From a virus, in IMG/VR virus record IMGVR_UViG_3300005086_000009, positions 1 to 27,369 of that record: a stretch of DNA of 27,369 nucleotides. One strand, given 5' to 3'. The notes beneath the pieces were generated by a model, which was given only the letters and a program-made list of their open reading frames with translations, was not told where the DNA came from and did no database searches. Each line of letters begins with the position of its first letter. Within the stretch, counting starts at the first letter, position 1. Below, piece by piece: positions 1 to 7,116 of this stretch. The position numbers and the translations under genes are program-made.

Positions 1-224
1 CCCCTCTCTCCTCCAAAGGGAATCAAGCCAATCATCCAATGGCACCAAGCGGCTCCACGGGTCCTTCCTAGGGCCTCAGATACAGGGGTCGCCATCAGCG
101 CGGGCCTTCTTCGCATGGGGGATTTTTGTTGGGTGGGAAAATGGGAATTTCGTTGTGATTCTATTTGGATGTGGTGGCTGCGTTGATGTGAATGCCGGTG
201 CGGCTGATTCGATGAGGAGTGTTC

Positions 225-2060
225 GTGTCTGACGATAAGAGCATGCTGAAGCGGCCTGACTTGGAGCTGCCAGAAGGATTTGAGCTTCGGCAAACCGATG
301 ACGGGGTGTGGGACGTCTGCGTCAAGCCGGGCGCGACGTATGACGAGAGGACGCTCGGTGAGCTGACCCGACTTCGGGCCGAGCTGGAGGCGCTGATCTC
401 ACCGGCCCCGACTGCGGCCGATCCGGCCGAGCCGAATGGCGGACCTGTGGAGACGGAACTCATGGCGCCCTGGGTGAACCTCGATCCGTCCTTCATCTTG
501 GAATGCATGAGCCGCAACGTGACTGGAGACGCCGAGCTATACGCAGCCATGCACCGAGGGCAGATGGCCATCAACATCACCACCGGCGGCGACCGCAAGA
601 CGCCGGAGACCCTCCGGTTCAACGGCCATCACTGGGAGATGGACGAGGCCAGCGTCTACGCCCACTCCCTGGTGGAACACGTGGCGCTTGCCTACTGGCA
701 CGCCCACCAGGTGACGACGGTCTCCATGTTCCGGCGGCGGATTGAAGTCCTCCAGAACGACCTGAAGCAGGCCACGGAAGATTCGGTCAAGGCGCACATC
801 AAGGGCGACATCAACTCCCTTGAAAGCCAGCTCGCCGAGCGAACCAAAAGCGTCAAGAAACGGATCAGCCAGCTGCGGTCGCCGACGCGCGAGTCCGGAG
901 TGTTGACCAAGGCCCGTTCCATCACGGGCATGCCGCTCAACTGCAAGTCCAGCTGGCTCGACAACAACCCCCACCTGCTGCCCGTGGCCAACGGCATCAT
1001 CGACCTGGAGGACGGGGGCAAGTTCCGCCCAGGCCGTCCGGAGGACTGGATGGTTCGCGCAGCGCCTGTGGAGTGGAGGGGGGCGGATTTTGACCGCCAA
1101 CCATGGATCGAATTTCTGAACGGCGTCTACACCAACCCGGAGACGAACGAGATCGAGACGGAATTGATCAAGTTTGCCCAGCGGTTGCTCGGCTATGCGT
1201 TGCTCGGAGCAACGCCGCACCACATCCTGCCGATCCTGACCGGCCGCGGCCGCAATGGTAAATCGACGCTGCTCAACACCATCTATTCCGTGCTCGGTCC
1301 CCTGGCTGGAGGCCTGCCTGCCGAGCTGCTGCTCGACCAGGGAGTGAACCGCTCGGCGGATTCGCCGACGCCGTCGATCATGTCTCTCAAGGGGCTGCGC
1401 CTGGCCTGGGCATCGGAGACTGCCGAAGGGCGCAAGTTCTCCATTGAGCGAGTCAAGTGGCTGACCGGCGGCGACCCGCTGACCGGCCGCCATCCGAACG
1501 ACAAGTATCCGACGACGTTCGACCCGACCCACCTCATGTTCCTGCTGACGAACAACCTGCCTTCAGCGCCAGCCACGGACTACGCGTTCTGGAAGCGCGT
1601 CATGGCCATCCCGCACCGGATCTCGTTCGTCCATGGCGAACCGACCCAGCCATGGGAGCGGAAGATAGATCCCGATCTGGATAAGAAGCTGGCGGCTTGC
1701 CTGCCTGGGATTCTGGCCTGGCTGGTCGAGGGGTACCTGGCGTGGAAGGAATTCGGACTCTGCCCGCCTCGGGTCGTGACTGAGGCGACGGACAAGTACC
1801 GTGAAGGCGAGGACACCCTGGGCGAATTCCTCTTCGAGTGCTGTGAGATCGGCGAGAACCTCAGGGTCGGTGCGTCCAAGATCTATAGCGTTTTCGAGGA
1901 GTGGTACCACAAGCGGGTCGGCAAGTTTCCTCCCGCTCAAAAAAAGTTCGGGAACTGGATGAATGACAAGGGGTTCGAGCGGATCAAGTCCGGGACGATG
2001 GTCTACATAGGCCTCCAGCTCAAACAGCAACACCAGGATGGGTTCCACCTGGAAGATTAG
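225..2060 (+). CDS. P4/D5-family phage replication helicase (primase C-terminal type)
   Basis: Predicted superfamily 3 type DNA helicase that would open the phage origin and drive fork movement. About 611 residues from the GTG at 225, chosen because GAGGAG at 214-219 lies 5 bases upstream; an in-frame GTG at 219 has no SD. Residues 168-219 are charged and helical, likely a coiled coil. A Walker A motif, GRGRNGKST, lies at residues 340-348 with Lys346, followed by LKGLRLAWASE, which resembles the Walker B region, and by LLTNNLP, which resembles the sensor motif of P4 alpha and D5-like proteins. The C-terminus looks like the winged-helix end seen in this family. There is no zinc or Toprim primase domain here; those are in the next gene, so the P4 alpha functions appear split. 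The gap after it is the candidate origin. Family call is firm, exact role is inferred. Confidence 0.88.
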   Translation: MSDDKSMLKRPDLELPEGFELRQTDDGVWDVCVKPGATYDERTLGELTRLRAELEALISPAPTAADPAEPNGGPVETELMAPWVNLDPSFILECMSRNVTGDAELYAAMHRGQMAINITTGGDRKTPETLRFNGHHWEMDEASVYAHSLVEHVALAYWHAHQVTTVSMFRRRIEVLQNDLKQATEDSVKAHIKGDINSLESQLAERTKSVKKRISQLRSPTRESGVLTKARSITGMPLNCKSSWLDNNPHLLPVANGIIDLEDGGKFRPGRPEDWMVRAAPVEWRGADFDRQPWIEFLNGVYTNPETNEIETELIKFAQRLLGYALLGATPHHILPILTGRGRNGKSTLLNTIYSVLGPLAGGLPAELLLDQGVNRSADSPTPSIMSLKGLRLAWASETAEGRKFSIERVKWLTGGDPLTGRHPNDKYPTTFDPTHLMFLLTNNLPSAPATDYAFWKRVMAIPHRISFVHGEPTQPWERKIDPDLDKKLAACLPGILAWLVEGYLAWKEFGLCPPRVVTEATDKYREGEDTLGEFLFECCEIGENLRVGASKIYSVFEEWYHKRVGKFPPAQKKFGNWMNDKGFERIKSGTMVYIGLQLKQQHQDGFHLED

Positions 2061-2103
2061 CGCAAAGGTCCGCATCGTCCACCTATCGTCCGGCCTATGG
2101 TCC
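2061..2103 (-). repeat. Left iteron array, four GGAC-type units
   Basis: Read on the minus strand, four adjacent units each begin GGAC: GGACCATAGGCC (2092-2103), GGACGATAGGT (2081-2091), GGACGATGC (2072-2080) and GGACCTTTGCG (2061-2071). They fill the sequence directly after the helicase stop codon with no spacer. The same unit types recur in the opposite orientation at 2278-2319. Confidence 0.75.
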
Positions 2104-2113
2104 TGGTCTCAAC

Positions 2114-2129
2114 CCCCTGAAATCAGGGG
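2114..2129. promoter_or_regulatory. Perfect 16-bp palindrome, possible operator
   Basis: CCCCTGAAATCAGGGG has 7-base arms around a central AA. No T-run follows, so it is not a standard terminator, and the 2-base centre is too tight for a good RNA hairpin. It looks more like a binding site for a dimeric protein. It lies 30 bases before the TATAAT hexamer at 2160-2165, for which I see only a poor -35 match. Confidence 0.4.
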
Positions 2130-2277
2130 CAATGGATACGTGCAAGGGAGCGTAGGGAGTATAATCCCTTATACAAAAATATCTTGAATCAGAAAGGTCT
2201 CAAAAAGATGAAAAAAGAATTTGGTCCCTATAGTCCCATATCTGCCGGAACCGTTGCCACACCATGCTTCAAGGCGT

Positions 2278-2319
2278 GGACCTTTGGCCGGACCATAGCG
2301 GACCATGCGGACGATAGGC
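2278..2319 (+). repeat. Right iteron array, four GGAC-type units
   Basis: Four adjacent plus-strand units begin GGAC: GGACCTTTGGCC (2278-2289), GGACCATAGC (2290-2299), GGACCATGC (2300-2308) and GGACGATAGGC (2309-2319). Each has a close counterpart among the four inverted units at 2061-2103. The array ends just before the primase SD. Confidence 0.75.
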
Positions 2320-2335
2320 AGCGGGGGGTGGCGTG

Positions 2336-3763
2336 ATGGCTCCGGAGCTGGTGGATCTGGTGCGGGCGCGGGTGGGTGGCGCAGGCTTCCAAGCCCCCGT
2401 CGGCGGCCGCGGGGAATACCAGGGGCCGTGTCCTGTCTGCGGCGGCAAGGATCGCTTCCGCGTCTTTCCAGACCAGGAGCCCTCCGGCGAACTGGCCGTG
2501 AAGGCCGGGGCGCGTGGCGGGTACTGGTGCCGCCAGTGCGACATCTCCGGCGACTACATTCAGTGGTTGGTGGACATCGAAGGGTGGGATTGGACAAAAA
2601 TTTTCGAGTTTCTCGGGGTAGAGGGCGAGGCCCCGGCGCAACGCATCATGCCGAAACCGAGACCGGCACCGCAGCAGGCAAGGGTCGGGCGGGAGCTGAC
2701 CGATCTGCTGCCCGTGGAGCTGCCGCCGGAGAAATGGCGGGAGCACGCCTTGAAGTTCGTGAACGAGTGCGCGGCGCAGCTGGAGCACAACCCCCACCTG
2801 GTGCAGTGGCTTGAAGGCCGTGGAGTGCCGCTCTCCATCGCCCGAGAATCCAGGTTGGGGTGGCACGCCGGCAAGCCGCAGCGGAGCAACCGTCCACCCT
2901 GCGACTACCGCAGCCGAGAGGGGTGGGGACTGCCGCGCATTCTCAATGACAACGGGCGGCCTAAATCCATCTGGCTGCCCCGGGGGCTGGTCATTCCGAA
3001 TTTTCGGGATGGCGAACTGGCAGCCGTGCGCGTGCGACGTCCCAATTCTGACGTGCCGCCGGATGACGACAAGTACAAGCTTGTGGCCGGGTCCAATCAG
3101 AAAGTGACCATGATCACGCCTAACGCCCGGGACTACGTGGTGGTGGAAGCCGCCCTGGACGGGCTGGCCATCGCAGCCGCCAAGGTGGACGGCGTCGGCT
3201 TCTGCTCCATGGGCACCCTGACGGCATACCCCGACATCCAGGCGGCCGAGTGGTTGTCCGAAGCCAGGCACATCCTCAACGCCCTGGACTTCGAGCCGCA
3301 AGGGAAAGGCGAGAAACACGGAAACAAGTTCCGCCATTGGTGGGGTGAGCGGTTTCCGCAGTGCCGCCGCACTCCGGTGCCCGTGGGCAAGGATCCCGGT
3401 GAACTGGTCGAGCAGCTCGGCCGCGCCGCCCTGGGAGATTGGCTCAGATCCCTGACTGCGCCAGCCATCGACGTGTCGGCCTTGGCCCCCAAAGGAACGG
3501 TAGAAAGCGCGCCTCTGCCTACGACGAAGAAATACCAGATCCCCGACGACATCGAGGAATTGCGCGTCATCCTGTCCGTCAGCGGAACGGACATCCATGT
3601 CGGAGAATCCGGCGCGTTGCTGGGGTGTCAGGGACCTGAGGAATATCACGGCCGGGTCGCCGTACTGGCCCACCGGCCTGTGGTCAGGAAGTGGATCCAG
3701 GAGGTGGGTGAGTTGGTTGTCAACAGCCGGAACTTCATGAAACCGCTGGAGAAGACGCGATGA
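2336..3763 (+). CDS. Phage primase with zinc ribbon and Toprim-like domain
   Basis: Predicted DNA primase partner of the upstream helicase. About 475 residues from the ATG at 2336; a run of G at 2322-2327 is the likely SD, and a GTG at 2333 is a less well spaced alternative. The N-terminus has a four-cysteine zinc ribbon, C32, C35, C65 and C68, with the CPVCGGKDRF signature typical of P4-type and CHC2-like primases. Near residue 267 the stretch DYVVVEAALDGLAIA matches the start of a Toprim domain (Glu271), followed by a LDFEPQG segment where the acidic DxD-like motif is expected and by a GKDPGEL motif seen near the end of such domains. There is no ATPase motif, so helicase activity must come from the neighbour. 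The last roughly 100 residues are not recognised. It overlaps the next gene by 4 bases. Confidence 0.82.
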   Translation: MAPELVDLVRARVGGAGFQAPVGGRGEYQGPCPVCGGKDRFRVFPDQEPSGELAVKAGARGGYWCRQCDISGDYIQWLVDIEGWDWTKIFEFLGVEGEAPAQRIMPKPRPAPQQARVGRELTDLLPVELPPEKWREHALKFVNECAAQLEHNPHLVQWLEGRGVPLSIARESRLGWHAGKPQRSNRPPCDYRSREGWGLPRILNDNGRPKSIWLPRGLVIPNFRDGELAAVRVRRPNSDVPPDDDKYKLVAGSNQKVTMITPNARDYVVVEAALDGLAIAAAKVDGVGFCSMGTLTAYPDIQAAEWLSEARHILNALDFEPQGKGEKHGNKFRHWWGERFPQCRRTPVPVGKDPGELVEQLGRAALGDWLRSLTAPAIDVSALAPKGTVESAPLPTTKKYQIPDDIEELRVILSVSGTDIHVGESGALLGCQGPEEYHGRVAVLAHRPVVRKWIQEVGELVVNSRNFMKPLEKTR

Positions 3764-4059
3764 TGCCGCAGGAAGAGATTGAGCTCAGCGAGGCGGAGAT
3801 GGAAGCGGCCCTGAAGATCGTAAAGACTCAAACTGCTCCTGACAGAACAGGAATAGTTAGGGGGGCGCGGTTTTCCTTGAGCGTCAAGATCGGGGGGAAA
3901 ATGGAGATGGTGATGGTGTTCTGCAAGGACAAGCCATACCAGCGGAAGCTCAAGAACGGGAAGAAGGTATGGGTCGTGGACGTCTTCGGATACGGCGTCA
4001 GCGGTCCCGTGTATGTCACCAAACTTCGTCAGCGATGCGAGGAGGCGCAAGATGGTTAA
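3760..4059 (+). CDS. Small unknown protein of the replication module
   Basis: Not recognised. The 99-residue protein starts at an ATG overlapping the primase stop codon (ATGA), with GGAG at 3748-3751 as a possible SD; the ATG at 3763 is an equally possible start. The first 30 residues are acidic and helical. The rest alternates charged and beta-type residues (RFSLSVKIGGKMEMVMVF), with a Lys-rich stretch around residue 63 and no cysteine motif or membrane segment. Codons around 3825-3860 are noticeably less GC-rich than in its neighbours, which hints at a different origin. Its place between primase and terminase suggests a replication or DNA-binding accessory role, but nothing in the sequence proves that. 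Confidence 0.7.
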   Translation: MMPQEEIELSEAEMEAALKIVKTQTAPDRTGIVRGARFSLSVKIGGKMEMVMVFCKDKPYQRKLKNGKKVWVVDVFGYGVSGPVYVTKLRQRCEEAQDG

Positions 4060-4597
4060 GGATCGGCGTTCGTTCAAGACGCAAAAGGATGCGATAGCCT
4101 TTCTGGTCGGCGAGGGGTTCGATTCGAACAAGTCGAATTTCAGCCGGCACACGAGGGAAGGCAAGGTCGGCAAGTCCGCCGAAGGGGTGTTCGAGGCGGA
4201 AGCGCTGCTTGCCTACGCGAGGCTCCACGTCAAGACGGTTGATTCTGGAAAGACGTTGTCGCGCGAGGACAAGGAACGATCAAAGGCCAAGGCCGATGCT
4301 GAACTGGAACTGGTCCAGGAGAAGGCCCGGCGCGAGCGGATCAAGCGCGAAAAGGAAGAGGGGCGCGTCGTTTCCAAAAGCGACCTTCACGTGGAGCTCG
4401 GCTCCAGGGCCGGCGTTCTGGATTCCATGCTGCGCTCGGCGCTTCAGAAACGGATCCGCGAGTTCGTGGACATCGTCAACGGCAAGCCGAGCCTGGCCGG
4501 GGAACTGCTGTCCGAGCTGAATGCCACCTTGGACCAGGCTATGAACGAATACGCTCGCACCGATACGTTCAAGGTGGTGTTTGCCGATGAGGACTAG
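4052..4597 (+). CDS. Terminase small subunit (Nu1/DUF1441-like)
   Basis: Predicted DNA-recognition subunit of the packaging terminase. The start at 4052 is set by AGGAGG at 4040-4045 with a 6-base spacer; an in-frame ATG at 4013 lies inside the previous gene without SD. The 181-residue product opens with what looks like a winged helix-turn-helix (DAIAFLVGEGFDSNKSNFSR, then EGVFEAEALLAYARL). A long charged helix rich in Lys, Arg and Glu follows (about residues 65-105), then a helical C-terminal part that would contact the large subunit. This order, helix-turn-helix then coiled coil, matches Nu1-like and DUF1441 small subunits. It sits directly before a GpA-type large subunit and its end overlaps that gene, which strongly supports the call. 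Confidence 0.72.
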   Translation: MVKDRRSFKTQKDAIAFLVGEGFDSNKSNFSRHTREGKVGKSAEGVFEAEALLAYARLHVKTVDSGKTLSREDKERSKAKADAELELVQEKARRERIKREKEEGRVVSKSDLHVELGSRAGVLDSMLRSALQKRIREFVDIVNGKPSLAGELLSELNATLDQAMNEYARTDTFKVVFADED

Positions 4598-6539
4598 CGT
4601 TCGAGAGATAGAAGTCAGCGCAGAGTGGCTGCCGGATGGGGTCGAGCTCGATGTGTACGAGTTCACGACGTGTAAGGCAGAGCGGAAGATGTTTCGCAAG
4701 CGCAGCAGGATCAAGCCGAGCGTGTGGGCTGAGCGCCACCGTATTCTGCCGGATGATTCGGCGTTGCCGGGACCATGGCGAAACGATTCGGCGCCATATG
4801 TGACCGGGATTCTGGACGGCTCGGATTTCCCCGGTGTCCAGGTGGTAATCTGGTGCGCTGCGCCGCAGGTCGGCAAGACCGAAGCGGTCAACACCAAGCT
4901 GGGGCACACCATCGACCGTGACCCCGGTCCGGTGATGCTCGTCTACCCTGACCAGAAAACCGCCAAGCACAACATCGACAAGCGCATCAACGAAGGGCTG
5001 ATCAACACGAGCCCCCGGCTGTCCTCGTACAAAACCGGTGATGAAGATGACATGTCCAAGAGCGGCACGACCCTCCAGCACATGGCGATCCATCTGGCCT
5101 GGGCGAAGTCGCCGTCGAGCCTGGCCAACAAGCCGATCAAAACCATCATTTTCGACGAGGTGGACAAATATCCGACGGTGTCCTCGAAAAAGGAGGCCGG
5201 GCCCATCGCCCTCGGCGAGAAGCGCACCAGAACCTACAAGTGGACGCGCAAGATATTCAAGATCTCGTCCCCGACCATCGAGACCGGACAGATCTGGATG
5301 GCCTTGAACAACGAGGCGCAGGTGGTGTTCCACTACTTCGTGAAGTGCCCGAAGTGCGGACACATGCAGCTCATGCAGTTCGACCAGTTCAAGTGGCCCG
5401 AGAATGTGCGTGATCCGGAGCGCATCGAAACCGTGGAGGAGCTGGTTCACTACGAGTGCGAATTCTCCGGTTGCCAGTGGGACGACCAGGATCGGGATGA
5501 TGCCGTAGCCGGAGGGGAATGGCGTGACCTGGTCTCCGGGGCCGAGCTGTTCGCCTACCTGCGGGAGCATCGGCCGCGCAAGATCGGATTTCACACCCCC
5601 GCATGGCTGTCCAGGTTCGTGACGCTGGCCGAATGCGTTGCCTCATTTCTCAAGGGGCAAAAGGACATCGGCGGATCGGAATGGAAGGAGAACCTCAAGG
5701 ATTTCATGAACGGTTACAAGGCCGAACCGTGGCAGGACTACACGGTGGAGCGGGACGAGGACCGCATCAAGAAGCTGAAGGACGAGCGGCCCATGGGCGT
5801 GGTTCCGTCCGGCGGCGTGGTGGCCGGCATCACGGCCGCGGTGGACACCCAGGACAACGGCTTCTTCTACGAGATCCGCGCATGGGGATATGGCCTGCAG
5901 CGTGAGTCATGGCAGATCCGGTCAGGGTTCGTGACGACCTTCGCAAGCCTGGACGAGATCCTGTGGGACGAGGAACTGGCGGACGTGGACGGCAACCAGT
6001 ACCGAATCGAGCTCGCCGTCATCGACTCGGGCGGACACCGGACGAGCGCCGTCTACGACTGGGCCCGCACGCGTCGCGGCCGCGTTTTCGCCTACAAGGG
6101 CGAGCGAACCATGAGCAAGCCGCACGACTTTTCCATGCTGGACTTCTACCCGCCGGACAAGAAGGGGCGGAGGAAGCCCATCCCCGGCGGGCTCAAGCTG
6201 CTCAAGGCGGATTCCAAACTGTACAAGGACCGGCTTTCCACCCTGCTCGAGGTCAGCCATGCGGATCCGGGGGCATGGCACCTCAACAGCGAGACCAGCA
6301 GCGACTGGTGCAAGCAGATGACCGTGGAATACGTGGATGACAACGGCTTCTGGCAGTGCCCCGAGCACAAGGCGAACCACGCATGGGACTGCAGCTACAT
6401 GAACCTGGTGGCCGCCGCGGTGAAGCGGATCGAATTCCGCAAGCGGTCAACCGTGAAGACAAAGGCCAAGGCAACGCCGAAACCGGCGCCGTCCCTGGGC
6501 GGTTGGGTTGAAACCTCTGACGACTGGCTTGGAGAATAG
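4587..6539 (+). CDS. Terminase large subunit, lambda GpA family
   Basis: DNA-packaging motor ATPase and nuclease. About 650 residues from the ATG at 4587, with AAGGTGG at 4571-4577 as SD; a TTG at 4581 is in frame but less likely. The ATPase domain shows a deviant Walker A, APQVGKTE, at residues 92-99 and Walker B IIFDE ending at Asp190-Glu191. A zinc-type knuckle of C254, C257, C291 and C296 follows. The nuclease half has AAVDTQDNGFFYEIRAWGYG beginning at residue 417, with Asp420 matching the known GpA catalytic region, AVIDSGGHRTSAVYDW with Asp480, and a late NHAWDC motif. Length and motif order are normal for the family. GpA-type enzymes usually cut at cos sites, so this phage likely has cohesive ends. 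Confidence 0.95.
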   Translation: MRTSVREIEVSAEWLPDGVELDVYEFTTCKAERKMFRKRSRIKPSVWAERHRILPDDSALPGPWRNDSAPYVTGILDGSDFPGVQVVIWCAAPQVGKTEAVNTKLGHTIDRDPGPVMLVYPDQKTAKHNIDKRINEGLINTSPRLSSYKTGDEDDMSKSGTTLQHMAIHLAWAKSPSSLANKPIKTIIFDEVDKYPTVSSKKEAGPIALGEKRTRTYKWTRKIFKISSPTIETGQIWMALNNEAQVVFHYFVKCPKCGHMQLMQFDQFKWPENVRDPERIETVEELVHYECEFSGCQWDDQDRDDAVAGGEWRDLVSGAELFAYLREHRPRKIGFHTPAWLSRFVTLAECVASFLKGQKDIGGSEWKENLKDFMNGYKAEPWQDYTVERDEDRIKKLKDERPMGVVPSGGVVAGITAAVDTQDNGFFYEIRAWGYGLQRESWQIRSGFVTTFASLDEILWDEELADVDGNQYRIELAVIDSGGHRTSAVYDWARTRRGRVFAYKGERTMSKPHDFSMLDFYPPDKKGRRKPIPGGLKLLKADSKLYKDRLSTLLEVSHADPGAWHLNSETSSDWCKQMTVEYVDDNGFWQCPEHKANHAWDCSYMNLVAAAVKRIEFRKRSTVKTKAKATPKPAPSLGGWVETSDDWLGE

Positions 6540-6540
6540 A

Positions 6541-6747
6541 ATGAGCGACTTGCTGAAAGGAATGGAAGAGATAGCGAAGGCGGCCCGGATAAACAGGAAT
6601 GCGGTCCTGGATGCGATCCGGACATTGGAGTTCCCGGCCAAGAAGAGGGACGGGACCATCACCGGCGACGGACCGTGGTATGCCAAGCGCTCCGAGATCG
6701 AACGGTGGTGGGACGACCGCCTCAAGCTCGGATTTGGCAGCCATTAA
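6541..6747 (+). CDS. Small helix-turn-helix protein next to terminase
   Basis: A 68-residue protein starting at 6541, one base after the terminase stop, with GGAG at 6531-6534 as SD. The segment EEIAKAARINRNAVLDAIRT looks like a helix-turn-helix, and the following WYAKRSEIERWWDDRL resembles the wing and last helix of excisionase-like, MerR-like or Nu1-type winged domains. It is too short for an effector domain. Because the only real gap in the packaging and head operon, with phased CATTTC repeats, starts right after its stop codon, it may bind there and control head-gene transcription or take part in DNA recognition for packaging. DNA binding is a reasonable guess from the fold; the target is inference. 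Confidence 0.68.
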   Translation: MSDLLKGMEEIAKAARINRNAVLDAIRTLEFPAKKRDGTITGDGPWYAKRSEIERWWDDRLKLGFGSH

Positions 6748-6763
6748 AACGTGTCAATAGTTA

Positions 6764-6783
6764 ATGTCAGCATTTCATGACAT
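6764..6783. promoter_or_regulatory. ATGTCA/TGACAT inverted repeat
   Basis: Perfect 6-base arms at 6764-6769 and 6778-6783 separated by 8 bases. The second arm runs into the CATTTC-type array, so the two may form one operator region. Confidence 0.4.
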
Positions 6784-6820
6784 TCCGTGACCCATTTCCC
6801 GCATTTCACCGCATTTCGTG
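6771..6820 (+). repeat. Five CATTTC-type repeats at near-helical spacing
   Basis: CATTTC or CATTCC occurs at 6771, 6781, 6793, 6802 and 6812, so steps of 10, 12, 9 and 10 bases. Several copies extend to GCATTTC or end in a GTGA or ATGA tail. Spacing close to one DNA turn would place all copies on one face of the helix, as expected for a cooperatively bound protein. Candidate roles are an operator for the adjacent small helix-turn-helix protein or a terminase-binding site. Confidence 0.6.
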
Positions 6821-6844
6821 AGTCCGGCCAAAAACAGGGGGTAG

Positions 6845-6880
6845 CCTCCGTGGTGACATGGTGAAAACCAACCACGGAGG
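6845..6880 (+). promoter_or_regulatory. RNA hairpin masking the SD of the gpW-like gene
   Basis: CCTCCGTGGT (6845-6854) pairs perfectly with ACCACGGAGG (6871-6880). Inside, after a GACA bulge at 6855-6858, TGGT pairs with ACCA around a GAAA tetraloop (6863-6866). The 3' arm contains the GGAGG SD at 6876-6880, five bases before the TTG start at 6886, so the folded RNA would block ribosome entry. This suggests translational control of the connector gene. Confidence 0.65.
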
Positions 6881-6885
6881 ACTCC

Positions 6886-7116
6886 TTGCCCATCGACAGC
6901 CGAGATGATCTCGTTACCCGCCTGACCGAAGTTCGGGCCGCCATCACCAGGGCCAGGGACGCCAGGGCGGTGTCTTCCGGCGACGGATCCTCCGTTGAGC
7001 GCCAGTCGCTGGCGACCCTGCTTGCCGAGGAGAAGGACATCATGCGGCGCATCAGCCGCATCGATGTTTCCAGGACCGGCGGTCGGGCCAACCTGGCAGG
7101 CTTCGGGAGGGAATGA
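6886..7116 (+). CDS. gpW-like head-tail connector protein
   Basis: A 76-residue protein that by place and layout matches lambda gpW, which closes the filled head and makes the platform for tail joining. The order terminase, W, portal is the same as lambda A-W-B. It starts at TTG 6886, fixed by GGAGG at 6876-6880 with a 5-base spacer; no in-frame ATG is nearby. The sequence is helical (DDLVTRLTEVRAAITRARDA, then RQSLATLLAEEKDIMRRIS) with a short Gly/Ser turn between, compatible with the helix-hairpin-helix pattern of gpW. It overlaps the portal start (ATGA). The SD is buried in a strong hairpin, and the TTG start is weak, so expression is probably kept low. Direct family membership needs a profile search. 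Confidence 0.65.
   Translation: MPIDSRDDLVTRLTEVRAAITRARDARAVSSGDGSSVERQSLATLLAEEKDIMRRISRIDVSRTGGRANLAGFGRE

Larger units (their letters stand above)
2061..2335. other. Candidate phage replication origin
   Basis: The 275-base gap between helicase and primase genes is built like an iteron origin. Two four-unit arrays of GGAC-type repeats face opposite ways at its two ends. Between them, 2161-2220 is 45 of 60 A or T, an abrupt drop in GC within a GC-rich sequence and a plausible unwinding element. The core also holds a perfect palindrome with 7-base arms at 2114-2129, a TATAAT hexamer at 2160-2165 and AAGGGA/TCCCTT inverted arms at 2144-2149 and 2165-2170. In phage P4 the alpha protein binds iterons at its origin; by analogy the helicase or primase encoded here may bind these. 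A promoter or operator for the primase gene is the main alternative. Confidence 0.6.

Noticed and set aside
1-224. Open frames running in from the left edge (to 186 in one frame and to 232 in another)
   Set aside because: Both are short, overlap each other, and give products with no recognisable motif. A real upstream gene end cannot be excluded, but nothing supports one.
4013-4051. Upstream start at 4013 for the terminase small subunit
   Set aside because: No SD and it lies inside the previous gene; ATG 4052 has AGGAGG with ideal spacing.
6748-6885. A definite cos site in the regulatory gap
   Set aside because: Repeats are present but I see no clear nicking-site symmetry of the lambda kind, so the cos idea is kept only as an alternative to be tested.
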